Below, piece by piece: positions 25,924-35,534 of a stretch of DNA of 64,000 nt. Under the pieces are notes generated by a model that saw only the letters and a program-made list of their open reading frames with translations, was not told where the DNA came from and made no database searches. This DNA is from Maridesulfovibrio sp. (GTDB lineage Bacteria; Desulfobacterota; Desulfovibrionia; Desulfovibrionales; Desulfovibrionaceae), in the NCBI RefSeq assembly GCF_963676065.1, contig NZ_OY780933.1, positions 4,163,350 through 4,227,349 of the forward strand. Reading direction: 5' to 3'. Both the position numbers and the translations under genes were made by a program. Each line of letters starts with the position of its first letter. Position 1 is the stretch's first letter.

Positions 25924-26124
25924 ATCATCCCCCAGAAGACTATTTTGTAGGACCAGCATTACATATAGCTGGATATAACAATGAAAATATACAGTACAAT
26001 AATTTTAGTTATCTTTGAACGTTTTTTTAAAGATTGTACAATGGGACAAAACAAGTCGAAAAAGGGGTCAAAACACACTAAATCGATTACTATCAATTTT
26101 TAAGCCAATTACAGTTAATTATTA

Positions 26125-26159
26125 TAAAAAAAGGACCGATTGATATATCAATCGATCCT
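26125..26159 (-). terminator. Terminator of the iron-sulfur flavoprotein gene
   Basis: Inverted repeat around GATTGATATATCAATC within 26132-26159 (one mismatch pair), followed by seven Ts on the minus strand. Confidence 0.82.
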
Positions 26160-26214
26160 GAACAGATTTCGTTTTTCTTAATGGTTATATATGATCAGCC
26201 TTAACCGTGCCGGA

Positions 26215-26814
26215 TCAAGCTTTGGGAAAACTGTCCATATGCGGAGCTATGGCTTTACCGAGCCAGTTGATGGACTGCCCGAGATTCACCATATTGGCCA
26301 TGCCTTCGGCGTCATCAGCAACTTCACCCTTGTTCAGGCCGTAACCCATATTCCAATAGGTAGCGCCGGGTATGATCATACCGTTAATCTGAAACAGATG
26401 ATTGATTGTATCAAACACATGGGTTGCGCCACCGCGTCGCACAGCGACAACTGCCCCGCCGATCTTGCCCGCAAACTGACGGTCATTGGCAAGGGCCAAA
26501 AAACCGGAACGATCAATCAAAGCCTTAATTTCGGCACTCACATCTGCAAAATAAGTGGGGGAGCCAATAACTATAGCGTCTGCGGCCACCATTTTTTCAT
26601 AGACTTCATTAAATTTATCGTTATCCACAACACATTTATTATCTTTATTTTCCCAGCACTTCATGCACGCCATACAACCACGTATTTTCTTTCCGCCAAG
26701 CTGGTAGAATTCTGTATCCCACCCGGCAGCTTCAAGCGGTTCAAGGACTTTTTTCAACATGATTTCGGTATTGCCACCCTTGCGCGGACTGCCATTGATT
26801 GCGATTACGTTCAT
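26215..26814 (-). CDS. Iron-sulfur flavoprotein / NADPH-dependent FMN reductase family
   Basis: 199 residues with the flavodoxin-like start NVIAINGSPRKGGNTEIML (FMN phosphate loop) and GSPTYFADVSAEIKALIDR. Cysteines GCMACMKCWENKDNKC form the compact CX2CX2CX7C motif of Isf proteins, which binds a [4Fe-4S] cluster. Isf proteins pass electrons from ferredoxin and can reduce O2 or H2O2 in anaerobes; the partner here is unknown. AAAGGGAG precedes the start. Monocistronic. Confidence 0.88.
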   Translation of the reverse strand: MNVIAINGSPRKGGNTEIMLKKVLEPLEAAGWDTEFYQLGGKKIRGCMACMKCWENKDNKCVVDNDKFNEVYEKMVAADAIVIGSPTYFADVSAEIKALIDRSGFLALANDRQFAGKIGGAVVAVRRGGATHVFDTINHLFQINGMIIPGATYWNMGYGLNKGEVADDAEGMANMVNLGQSINWLGKAIAPHMDSFPKA

Positions 26815-26978
26815 TTTATCTCCCTTTGTTTTTAATTCGGGTAATGATGAATTTCCAAAAAACCGGAATAGATCTTATACATAAAAAAGCTAATAATTAA
26901 GATTCAACATAAACAGACCGCATAGCACATCAGACTTTTAGCTGGCATCCGAACCGAGCAAAAGACGAGACCGGAAAA

Positions 26979-28454
26979 TTATAGTGCGGGATTTATGATT
27001 GTCTGCATCAAACAACGAACGGAAACCAGACCGAGAAATTCACCGTCCCTTGTTACCGCAAGAGGATCAAAGGTATAAGTTCCCTCACGGGAAAGTGCTG
27101 TTTTCGCGGCCTTAGCCAGATCCGATTCCGCTGAAAGGACGAGCAATTCCTTATCCATAATTACAGTAACAGAACAATTCATAAAAAGAGCTTTGTCAGT
27201 CTCCATCCGCACGATCTCTTCCATCCTCCATTTGGTAATCACTCCCACCGGAGAGAGGCCATCGAGCACCACAAGACAGGACCATTCACCGCTATCGCGC
27301 AGATTAAGCAGAGCATCCGAAACCTTGCTATCAATAGAAATAGTTTTGGCGGGCCAGACCATTTCCCCTAATGAGCCCGGCAATTCCTGCTTCACATCAC
27401 CAGCCTTGCCGATGACCTGATAAGTGCGAATTGAATGCGGCACCCCCTTCACATGAATAGGAGCCCTTCCGAGACAACGAAAATCATCCTTCACTAAGGC
27501 CCATGTTTCATGAGATATCAGGATCTGGTCCGGGGGGGCGTTCTGCTCCAATCTAGCGGCAACATTCACCTGTCCACCGATAATGGTATAATCCATCAAT
27601 TGCTTGGAACCAAAATTGCCCACCGTGCAGAACCCGGTATTAATCCCCATGCGCACCTTGAAAGGAGATGAAATTCCCAGGTCAAACCATTGCTGCTGCA
27701 TTTCCTTTAGCGCATCACGCATTTCAATTGCCATATTAACACAAGATACGGCATCCTCCTTATATCCCTGAGAGACAGGATCACCAAAAAAGATAAGAAC
27801 TGCGTCACCGATAAACTTATCGATGGTCCCCCCGTGTTTGATAGCTATGGAAGACATGCGGTCAAGATAATTATTCAAGAGAATGGTCATGTCTTCCGGC
27901 TCCATACGCTCGGTAGTGGAGGTGAAGCTCACGATATCTGAGAAAAAAATAGTCAGTTTTTTACGCTTGGCTCCAATGAGCGGATCATGCTTGCCGTAAA
28001 AAATAGATTCATAAACCTGCGGCGAAAGATAACGGCCCAATTTTTCCGAAAGGCCGGCCAGCCTCTCGGACTGTTCTTTCTGGATAAGTACGGAAGCTAT
28101 GCGCCGCAGCACCATGGGAGGGCTAAGCGGGCGACGGATAAAATCCATGGCACCGGACTCAAACCAGTGAAGTTCATCTTTCGGTGATCTGCTGGCTGTG
28201 ATAAAAATTACCGGAATATGGGATGTAGAATCACTATCCCTTATCTTTTTACAGAGTTCACAGCTTTTCATCTCCGGTAAATCAGCATTAAGAAGAATAA
28301 GATCGGGCTGCTCACGAACGGCCACATCAAAAACATGCAGAACGTTCATAGCCATTAACAAAGCATAATCCTCACGCAGAATCTGTGCGAATAGATCCAT
28401 TTCAGCCTTAATATCATCTACTATAAAAATTACCGGCCGATTATGTCGGGGCAT
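26979..28454 (-). CDS. Class III nucleotide cyclase with degenerate receiver and CBS-like C-terminus
   Basis: 491 residues. Residues 7-125 are a CheY-like receiver, but the phosphoacceptor Asp is Asn56 (LLNADLP) and the usual KP Lys is Arg (RRPLSP), so it probably cannot be phosphorylated. Residues 165-345 are a class III cyclase: FFSDIVSFTSTTERM and KFIGDAVLIFFGDP carry the two metal Asp residues, and YTIIGGQVNVAARLEQ the transition-state Asn/Arg. Residues 365-490 look like a CBS-domain pair (SGEWSCLVVLDGLSPVGVIT). The product is most likely cAMP. GAGGAG precedes the start; it stands alone. Confidence 0.85.
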   Translation of the reverse strand: MPRHNRPVIFIVDDIKAEMDLFAQILREDYALLMAMNVLHVFDVAVREQPDLILLNADLPEMKSCELCKKIRDSDSTSHIPVIFITASRSPKDELHWFESGAMDFIRRPLSPPMVLRRIASVLIQKEQSERLAGLSEKLGRYLSPQVYESIFYGKHDPLIGAKRKKLTIFFSDIVSFTSTTERMEPEDMTILLNNYLDRMSSIAIKHGGTIDKFIGDAVLIFFGDPVSQGYKEDAVSCVNMAIEMRDALKEMQQQWFDLGISSPFKVRMGINTGFCTVGNFGSKQLMDYTIIGGQVNVAARLEQNAPPDQILISHETWALVKDDFRCLGRAPIHVKGVPHSIRTYQVIGKAGDVKQELPGSLGEMVWPAKTISIDSKVSDALLNLRDSGEWSCLVVLDGLSPVGVITKWRMEEIVRMETDKALFMNCSVTVIMDKELLVLSAESDLAKAAKTALSREGTYTFDPLAVTRDGEFLGLVSVRCLMQTIINPAL

Positions 28455-28553
28455 GCCGTTCTCCTCTATGCATTGTTCTTAATATGCGACATTACCCAAC
28501 TACAGGGGATATTAAAACAAAAATATTAAATCGTACTCCTTACGGGAAAAGAG

Positions 28554-28588
28554 AAAAGAGCGGCCCTTATTGCTCGGGCCGCTCTTTT
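28554..28588 (-). terminator. Terminator of the subtilase gene
   Basis: Arms AAAAGAGCGGCCC and GGGCCGCTCTTTT (28554-28566 with 28576-28588); the T-run on the minus strand ends the subtilase transcript. Confidence 0.8.
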
Positions 28589-28708
28589 GGTATGTTATAT
28601 AACAAATGGTTTAGCCTAAAGATGAAATCTAAAAACTTTATTAACTCCGACTTCAAATCAAAAATATACTCGGTTTAAAGACTGACTCAATAAAATTTAA
28701 TACCACCG

Positions 28709-31700
28709 CTAGCACTCCTTTGATCTCCGATCAGCATAAAGACGCAGAGCAATTGCAAGAAGCGCAAACAAAATAAGTACCGGAACACCTATATCATCAT
28801 CGGTACCGATGACACATCCTGCTGATCCAGCGGGACTATTTGAGCCCAGTATCTGCGGATCATCAATCACACCTGTTTCCGGGTTTACGTCATATTCTCC
28901 GCCATCTTTAATTACCGATACAACATAATATGAATTTGCGGTGCTCAGCTTGGTATTAGGATCTATGAAATGCCCGGAAACATCGGAAAGCCACCAATTA
29001 CCATCGCTGTAATTTTTATATCCCGCATATTTAAAATCCTTACTGGTCCCGTTGCTGTATAACTTGGTCAGAACCAGATCTTCGGCTGAGATTGCGGGCA
29101 GACCGCTTACCGCATACTTGATGCTCAAAGTACTGTCAGAGAGAGTCTGCAAGCGGAATGAAGTCTCGGCGCTGTACACATTTTCCAGAGAGGTTCCATA
29201 TCCGGCATTCACACTTTCCGCGGAGCAGCTTGCGCTTGATTTATGCAAAAGAGTAGCGGGAGGAGCATCCGGCTGTTCCGTGTCAATTTCAACTTCACCA
29301 TCCGTCGGTTTTTCGCCAACCATGCCGCTCATAACCAGAGCGTATGGCTGTGGTCCTTCAGGAAGGTTGGATACCGAAACCTCTGCCTTATAAATTCCGT
29401 GCTCGGGATTTTCTATGGTAACAGATTCAGTGTTATTAATATGGTCCAAATCAGTAGCGGGCGAAGCTGTTCTGAAATTAGCAACTATAGCGGGAGTTAT
29501 CGTAGCGGTTTGCCATACACCTCCATCCTTTACCAATCCACGAGAAGTAGGATTACCTGTGGCACAGCAAACACCTAATGAAGTACTCGTTTTTTCAACC
29601 GCAACGACTATATTCCCGGAAAAAATATTTAATCCCACAGGCAAAGCATATTCACCTGAAGGAATGTATGCAAAGGACTTTCTGAAAAGTTCTTCACCCA
29701 CTCCCCCTGAATAGCTGTAAACCACCACGTCAACTTGTGATACCAGACTATTCTCGTTTCTAAAAGCCACAAGGACTGACTCCAGAGAACAGGGATAAGA
29801 TGGTGGGGTAAACATTATTCCGGCTGAAGAACCTGTATAAAAACCTGAAACAGAAGAAACATATAAGTACTGAGTAAGCGAGCTTAATCCCATCGCATTG
29901 TCCGGGTAAACCCATGTTCCGTCCGGCTTTTGAACCCTTAGATCAAGATCATTAACCAGCCCTCCCTGAACCGCCGGCGTTCCCGGGTAATCAGTCCAGC
30001 CAAGGGTGGCTTTAAAAGGCTTGTTGGCATCTTCCACATCGAACGTAAACGTTTTGACGTATGAATTATCAGCTGGAGCGGAACTTTTAATATCGTGATA
30101 TTCGATTTTGCAACTGCTATCAGAATTAATGGAACGGCTCAGGTCGACCCGGCCCCACCCCTGCGCGAAGTCCGGCTGCCCGGATATTTCACGATAAGCC
30201 TCTGTTCCGAATTGGCCCGGTGCAAGTGAGACGGAACCGTGGATAATACCGGTTTTAATAAGTGCAGCACTTGGGTCGGCAATCCTCTCCTCTTCAATCA
30301 GATATTCCCGCATCAATGCAGCCATGCCGGCAACGAGAGGAGTAGCCATGCTGGTACCGCCGGACCAGTAATAATTATCATCGAAAGGCCCCCAACCGTC
30401 TCCAACCTGAAAGGATGAACGGGTGGACAAAATATTTGTCCCCGGGGCGACGACCTCCGGCTTATACCTTCCGTCAAGCGTTGGCCCCCGGCTGGAGAAT
30501 GAAGCCAGACCATATGGTTTATCTGAGAATAAATCAGAACTGATCGGTTCCGCGTATGTACGAAACAGGCCATATGATCTTGAGGCAAACCCCTCATCCG
30601 CCCCCATGCGATAAGACTCGGAAGCCCCTACAGAGAGGCAGTTTTTTGCTGTTGCCGGAGAATCGATTGAATAAGGATCGACAATTCCGTTCATATCTTT
30701 ATCATATCCATTATTACCGGCAGCATAGAGTATTAAAAAATCTTTATTAGTCCACATAAACTGATCAACAGTTAAGGACTCACTACTATAACTTCCTGCT
30801 CCTGATGTTCCCCAACTGTTTGTATGGATGCGTGCTCCGGCATCGTAAGCGGGCTGAAAAAGTTCCGAAATATCACTAGGAATCCCCGGTAAACCGGAGC
30901 TTCCATCCTCAGCTCCGACACTCTGGAAAAACAGATCCGCCTCGGGGGCAATACCGGCATAACTGGTAGAAGGAAAAAATTCAGACTGCGGGGATGCCCC
31001 GGAAGCCATTCCGTTACCGGCTACAGTCCCGGCCACGTGGGTTCCATGCCCGATGTAATCTTTAGCGCTGGCTTTATCAAAAACGGTGTCGGTTACTCTG
31101 CTGCCACCTTGTCCGTCGCTGAAATCTTCGTGCATATTGTCAGGATCACCACTATCAATACCACTGTCACAGATGGCTATGAGCTGCCCTTTACCGAATA
31201 GCTTAGTTCCTGAGACAGGCCATACTTTTTCCTGTTCGAACCGAGCCTCGATTATGCCGGTCGAAATATTGTTGTCCATTCTGTGTATGGGTGCTCTTTC
31301 AATCCATTTTACGCCCTTGATGTCCTTAAGGGCGCTGATCTTCTCAACAGGTATGCTGACACCGATCTGGATTCCCCAGTCCGAGGAATCTTCACTAAGA
31401 ACGGTGCCTCCCGCTGTGCGGATACTGCTGAGCAGGGCTGAACGGCTCTCACCGGGAAAAGCCAGAATCCGCAGCTCCATTAATCCGCCCCGCTTTTCCA
31501 GCTCCCCGGGAGTGACGTCAAAAAGGCGGTTTGATAATTTCAACTCGGGTTCATATTCACCTATCCACCGTACAAAACCGCAGCGCTTAACCGAATCAAC
31601 CTTGGAAGTTCCCAGCTTAACGATAAAAGCGTATTGGGGAACATAATCATGAAAAACCGCCCCAAGACCTTTAAGTGTTTCTTTCCATTCTTCCTGAACC

Positions 31701-32008
31701 GGTCCGTTGAACTGGATAATATAATAATCGTATTTTTCCACTTCAACGTCAGCGGAAAAAGAAAAAAGTCTGGTCATGGTTCGCGCAAAAGACGTGGAGA
31801 CTGAGGGTGCTTCAGTTTTTTTTGTGGAGGCGGCACTATCCTCGGGCAGGAGTTTGGGGACTAACTTTTCTTTTAACGGGTCGAGGTGCCTGTTCTGAAA
31901 ATAAAGCTGAGGTTGAGAACCGGCGACAGCCGGGGATATTGTAATAAAAGAGCCTAAAATCAGAATAAAGAATGCAAGAATAAATACTGAAAAAGACATC
32001 CATCTCAT
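28709..32008 (-). CDS. Large secreted subtilisin-like (S8) protease with C-terminal membrane anchor
   Basis: 1099 residues from MRWMSFSVFILAFF, a signal peptide ending near AVAG; an in-frame TTG at 32071 is the alternative start. A propeptide-like region precedes the S8 catalytic domain: Asp near 280 (AICDSGID), His near 321 (GHGTHVAGT), Ser near 552 (GGTSMATPLVAGMAAL). Beta-sandwich domains follow, including DLDLRVQKPDGTWVYPDN, as in large bacterial subtilases. The end is a Gly/Ser-Cys stretch (SAGCVIGTDDDIG), a hydrophobic helix and YADRRSKEC, the layout of a Cys-containing C-terminal sorting signal. A surface-attached protease is likely. Confidence 0.87.
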   Translation of the reverse strand: MRWMSFSVFILAFFILILGSFITISPAVAGSQPQLYFQNRHLDPLKEKLVPKLLPEDSAASTKKTEAPSVSTSFARTMTRLFSFSADVEVEKYDYYIIQFNGPVQEEWKETLKGLGAVFHDYVPQYAFIVKLGTSKVDSVKRCGFVRWIGEYEPELKLSNRLFDVTPGELEKRGGLMELRILAFPGESRSALLSSIRTAGGTVLSEDSSDWGIQIGVSIPVEKISALKDIKGVKWIERAPIHRMDNNISTGIIEARFEQEKVWPVSGTKLFGKGQLIAICDSGIDSGDPDNMHEDFSDGQGGSRVTDTVFDKASAKDYIGHGTHVAGTVAGNGMASGASPQSEFFPSTSYAGIAPEADLFFQSVGAEDGSSGLPGIPSDISELFQPAYDAGARIHTNSWGTSGAGSYSSESLTVDQFMWTNKDFLILYAAGNNGYDKDMNGIVDPYSIDSPATAKNCLSVGASESYRMGADEGFASRSYGLFRTYAEPISSDLFSDKPYGLASFSSRGPTLDGRYKPEVVAPGTNILSTRSSFQVGDGWGPFDDNYYWSGGTSMATPLVAGMAALMREYLIEEERIADPSAALIKTGIIHGSVSLAPGQFGTEAYREISGQPDFAQGWGRVDLSRSINSDSSCKIEYHDIKSSAPADNSYVKTFTFDVEDANKPFKATLGWTDYPGTPAVQGGLVNDLDLRVQKPDGTWVYPDNAMGLSSLTQYLYVSSVSGFYTGSSAGIMFTPPSYPCSLESVLVAFRNENSLVSQVDVVVYSYSGGVGEELFRKSFAYIPSGEYALPVGLNIFSGNIVVAVEKTSTSLGVCCATGNPTSRGLVKDGGVWQTATITPAIVANFRTASPATDLDHINNTESVTIENPEHGIYKAEVSVSNLPEGPQPYALVMSGMVGEKPTDGEVEIDTEQPDAPPATLLHKSSASCSAESVNAGYGTSLENVYSAETSFRLQTLSDSTLSIKYAVSGLPAISAEDLVLTKLYSNGTSKDFKYAGYKNYSDGNWWLSDVSGHFIDPNTKLSTANSYYVVSVIKDGGEYDVNPETGVIDDPQILGSNSPAGSAGCVIGTDDDIGVPVLILFALLAIALRLYADRRSKEC

Positions 32009-32232
32009 AGCGCAGACAACTCCGTATGTTCGTGTCGCATTGAGATATTTAATAAAATACACTTCTGTCAAGCAGGATTCAAGTGGCAGCTTACGACAAC
32101 CTTAAGGCTATATCAAAAAACAATGCATTCAGCGATATTCAGGATGATTTTTATATATTAAATTGTATGAATTTAGAAAAATGCGAATTTTGAAATCATG
32201 CTACACCGCATTTAAGCCATGTACTATACAGC

Positions 32233-33297
32233 TTACAGCCATTTTTTTAATCTGAATAACATCAGCATGACCGCGGCTATCAAAGCCATTATTACAATAG
32301 AAAGTAAAAACCCGTGAGGACTATGCAGCCCGGGCATTGTATCGAAATTCATGCCGTATATACCGGCAAGGAAGGTCAATGGGATAAAAATAGTGGAAAA
32401 AATGGTTAAAAATTTCATGGTCTCGTTTAACCGGGTAGCCATAAACACATGATAAGTAGTGAATAAATCACCAAGAATGTCTTTGTATATTTCAAGAGAC
32501 TCCAATGCCTGATCAATCATATTCGGAAGCTCTTTCATATAGACGAGAGCGGCATCGGAAATAAATTCGGAATCAAGCTTATTCAGCTTTAATACAATTT
32601 CACGTACCGGTCTGATGGATTTCCGGATATAAGCAATCTCACGACGATAAAAATTGATGCTCTCCAGATGCTCCGAGGAAGGCTCTTCTGTTATTTCCTC
32701 TTCCAGATCTTCAATTCGTTCTCCGATTATCTCTATCACTTTCAAATAGTTCTCAAGAACACTGTCCATAAGCGTATAAAACAGATAATCCGGCCCATAT
32801 TGCCTGATCTTGCTTTTATGCTTGGCAAGCCTTTTACGAACGGGGTCAAAAATGGAATTCGGTTGTTCCTGAAATGTGATCAGACAATTTTCATCTAAAA
32901 CAAAACATATCTGCTCGGTGACTATCTTTTGTTCGGCATCGCCTGAAACCAATATTTTCAGGGTAGTAAAAATCTGGTCCTGATGATCCTCGATAAAAGG
33001 TCGTTGACCTGTATCAAGAATGTCTTCCATTGCCATGGAAGGTATAGCGAAAGTATCGCCGATATTCTTTATGAGTTCGGGATCATGAACTCCGTCAATA
33101 TTCAGCCACATTCTTTTGCCCGGGTCAGGATACCGGGAAATATCGGCTAACGATTCAAGTTTGATATCTTTTATTTCCGAACTGCTATATTCAACAATCC
33201 GGGCTGTAGGCTCCGATACTTTGTATTGCCCTGTAAAAACCAGAGAACCGGGAGGCATGCCCGCTTTTTGATCCGTATTTCTTAAAAATCTTGCCAT
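32233..33297 (-). CDS. corA: CorA-family magnesium/divalent cation transporter
   Basis: 354 residues. A long acidic N-terminal cytoplasmic domain precedes two C-terminal membrane helices, with the diagnostic YGMNF motif (GMN selectivity filter) in the loop near residue 314 and a Lys-rich end (RLKKW). Forms a pentameric Mg2+ (also Co2+/Ni2+) channel in the inner membrane. GGGGGA precedes ATG 33297. It starts 29 bp after the DUF389 gene, so the two are co-transcribed. Confidence 0.95.
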   Translation of the reverse strand: MARFLRNTDQKAGMPPGSLVFTGQYKVSEPTARIVEYSSSEIKDIKLESLADISRYPDPGKRMWLNIDGVHDPELIKNIGDTFAIPSMAMEDILDTGQRPFIEDHQDQIFTTLKILVSGDAEQKIVTEQICFVLDENCLITFQEQPNSIFDPVRKRLAKHKSKIRQYGPDYLFYTLMDSVLENYLKVIEIIGERIEDLEEEITEEPSSEHLESINFYRREIAYIRKSIRPVREIVLKLNKLDSEFISDAALVYMKELPNMIDQALESLEIYKDILGDLFTTYHVFMATRLNETMKFLTIFSTIFIPLTFLAGIYGMNFDTMPGLHSPHGFLLSIVIMALIAAVMLMLFRLKKWL

Positions 33298-33326
33298 GAT
33301 TCCCCCTTTGCATCTGTAGCCGGCTG

Positions 33327-34358
33327 CTATTTGAGCATATCAAAAAACAAAAGAGCGCTGAGTATTGCCAAAAGAACTCCCCAAACACCGGTAATTCGCA
33401 AAGCAGTGACCTTTACCTGTTCTCTTTTCCACCAGGCCAAAGGCTGAACGCCCATAAGTAGAAAAGTTACAACCCCCGAAAGATTCAGACAAATTATGTT
33501 GGCAAAAAACAAAGTAGCCGCGCCGATTGCATAATGAATATGCCCGGCACCTAAAAACAACCCGCAGGCACTAAGGGGCGGTAGAAGCGACAGGGCGACC
33601 ATAACTCCAACCAAGGAAGTAGGAACTCCAAGCGTAAAAGAAATAATCCCCGCCGCTCCCGAAACAATCGCGAGAATTATATCCGAAAAATCTGTGTAGG
33701 CCCTCATCATCAGTTCAGAAGAGGGTTCACCGACATCTACATTAATAAATATTCCGGCTACAAAAGTAATCGCGAATGCCAGAAGAATCCCGGTTACAAG
33801 GGTTTTGGATGAAGCTTTTGAGAGATCGTCATCCCCGAGCGTTGTGGCCAGCGATAAGCCCACATTAGGTCCCAGCAGAGGAGCTAGAACCATAGCCCCG
33901 ATTATGATGGCTACATTATTTTTTAAGAGTCCTATAACCGCAACAATCGAGGAAAAAATGATGAGCAGGATATAACTGCGCGATAAAACGGACGTATCCA
34001 GAACATCTGCGTAAAGCTCTTCCCGGCTTAACCGGTTCTTTAATTGCTTTTTCTTTTCTTTAGCCTCTTCACTGTCTTCAGTTTCCTCTTCAATACTTTT
34101 CAAGCGCGGAATTGTAGCTTCAACCGGAAAAACAATAATTCGATATACATCCTTCCACGTAAAAAAATTTTCCAAACGATCAAGAACATTTTCAGACTCT
34201 TTTACATCCAATATCACCCTGAAAGTAAGAGAACTGCCCCCTTCATTGGAGGAGACCCAAAAGACATAACCTTCATCCGGACGGTGTTTTTCAAGAGTTT
34301 TATACACATCGTCTTTGTCTTCATTGGGGGTAATTATTTCAATAACTCTAAGCGGCAT
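33327..34358 (-). CDS. DUF389 / TIGR00341 family membrane protein
   Basis: 343 residues. The N-terminal third is a soluble ACT-like region (RVIEIITPNEDKDDVYKTL), then a charged linker rich in Glu/Lys, then about six membrane segments with NNVAIIIGAMVLAPLLGPNV and GVMVALSLLPPLSACGL, which are signatures of the DUF389 family. Function is not established. Direct coupling to corA here hints at a role in ion homeostasis or envelope stress; that is inference. The start lacks a strong SD. Confidence 0.85.
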   Translation of the reverse strand: MPLRVIEIITPNEDKDDVYKTLEKHRPDEGYVFWVSSNEGGSSLTFRVILDVKESENVLDRLENFFTWKDVYRIIVFPVEATIPRLKSIEEETEDSEEAKEKKKQLKNRLSREELYADVLDTSVLSRSYILLIIFSSIVAVIGLLKNNVAIIIGAMVLAPLLGPNVGLSLATTLGDDDLSKASSKTLVTGILLAFAITFVAGIFINVDVGEPSSELMMRAYTDFSDIILAIVSGAAGIISFTLGVPTSLVGVMVALSLLPPLSACGLFLGAGHIHYAIGAATLFFANIICLNLSGVVTFLLMGVQPLAWWKREQVKVTALRITGVWGVLLAILSALLFFDMLK

Positions 34359-34524
34359 TCAAATATCCGGTATTGATGTTTTTTGCTAAATGGCTTCATT
34401 TACACGCTCATCCATAAGCATGCCTATTACATGAATATTAAATTACGGGGAAGCAATCTCCTAACCATTTTATACAAATTGTAATTTTACATTAACAGGC
34501 GTCTGCAAAGCTCCCAGATAAAAA

Positions 34525-34553
34525 AATGGCCCCGGTTACTAACCGAAGCCATT
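34525..34553 (-). terminator. Terminator of the small exported protein gene
   Basis: Stem AATGGC..CGGTT/AACCG..GCCATT with a 2x2 internal loop, then a run of Ts on the minus strand. Confidence 0.65.
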
Positions 34554-34582
34554 GTAAAAATCTTTATCTGCCGGTGTTATTA

Positions 34583-34999
34583 TTACTGGAGACTATCAAG
34601 AATTTTATCCATGTCAGGGTGATATCCTGTCATGGTGATCATGACGTACTGATTATCCTCTACATATACAACAGAATGACTTTCCACTCCATTGGGAGGG
34701 GTGAATGTAAATGCAAATCCACCATCGCCAGTAGACTCGGGAGTACTTCCCTTCATCTGGGCTACAAAAATATCAGTAAGTTCTTTGACAGAAAGGCCCT
34801 GTGCGCTATCGACCACAATAGACATGGAGGCGGAACTATCCGGGGCAATAAGAGCCACCACGCTGCCGTTCTCTGTGGTCTGCCATCCTTCAGGCACATC
34901 AATTGACAAGTTGGCAAAATTTTTAACAGTAGCAAAAGAGACTGCCGGAGCCATAACAATAAGCAGACAGACCAAAATAAATGCTAATTTTTTTTTCAT
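34583..34999 (-). CDS. Small exported protein of unknown function
   Basis: 138 residues with a clear signal peptide (hydrophobic core, cleavage near SFA-T, residue 23). The mature part reads as an alpha/beta domain (NLSIDVPEGWQTTENGSVVA; SVKELTDIFVAQMKGS; YVMITMTGYHPDMDKILDSL) like the small PsbP/DcrB-type domains found in periplasmic proteins. No metal or catalytic motif. Monocistronic with its own terminator. The family resemblance is tentative. Confidence 0.7.
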   Translation of the reverse strand: MKKKLAFILVCLLIVMAPAVSFATVKNFANLSIDVPEGWQTTENGSVVALIAPDSSASMSIVVDSAQGLSVKELTDIFVAQMKGSTPESTGDGGFAFTFTPPNGVESHSVVYVEDNQYVMITMTGYHPDMDKILDSLQ

Positions 35000-35203
35000 C
35001 TACACATCCTTCCTTTTTTGAGTAAGTTACAGACAGAATATTTATAATACATATATAAATGACAAAAGTATGTCCGCCAAACAACGTACAAGCAAAATAT
35101 TTTCACTAGACTTTGTTATTCCGGGGATCCCCATCTGCAAAATAAACACTTTATTCGATAAGAAAAAACGGGCAAAGAGTCATTCAGCAAGAATAAATAA
35201 AGG

Positions 35204-35229
35204 AAAAGGGGCTTAGAAGCCCCTTTTTT
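35204..35229 (-). terminator. Terminator after small gene
   Basis: AAAAGGGGCTT-AGA-AGCCCC with T/A runs on both strands (35204-35229). Confidence 0.75.
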
Positions 35230-35297
35230 CAAATTTCTATCAGTAGGTACATGGGAAGGAGAAACGAAACTATAGAAAATTTTAAAATTCTTCGGAG

Positions 35298-35534
35298 TTA
35301 GAGGTACTGCCAGACTTTGCCGATTGTTGTTTCCATCACCGCGACAGCGCAAAGATCACTGAAGGCTATTTCAACAACCTCAGCCCGAAGTTTCTCTTCT
35401 TCCTGTTCCTTGTTGAAGGCGTCCTTTACTGCAACGGCATCACCGAGCGTGCGTGATTTCGGTGAACTGCCGTCATGACTCCGGGGATGGTAACCTATGT
35501 AGATACTTTTGACCTTCTCCTGTTCACTATTCAT
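35298..35534 (-). CDS. Small hypothetical cytoplasmic protein
   Basis: 78 residues from MNSEQEKVKSIYIGYHPRSH, highly charged in the middle (KDAFNKEQEEEKLRAEVVE) and ending METTIGKVWQYL. ATG 35534 has GAGGA upstream; a longer in-frame start at 35618 lacks one. No family recognised and no domain evident. It has its own terminator. Confidence 0.55.
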   Translation of the reverse strand: MNSEQEKVKSIYIGYHPRSHDGSSPKSRTLGDAVAVKDAFNKEQEEEKLRAEVVEIAFSDLCAVAVMETTIGKVWQYL

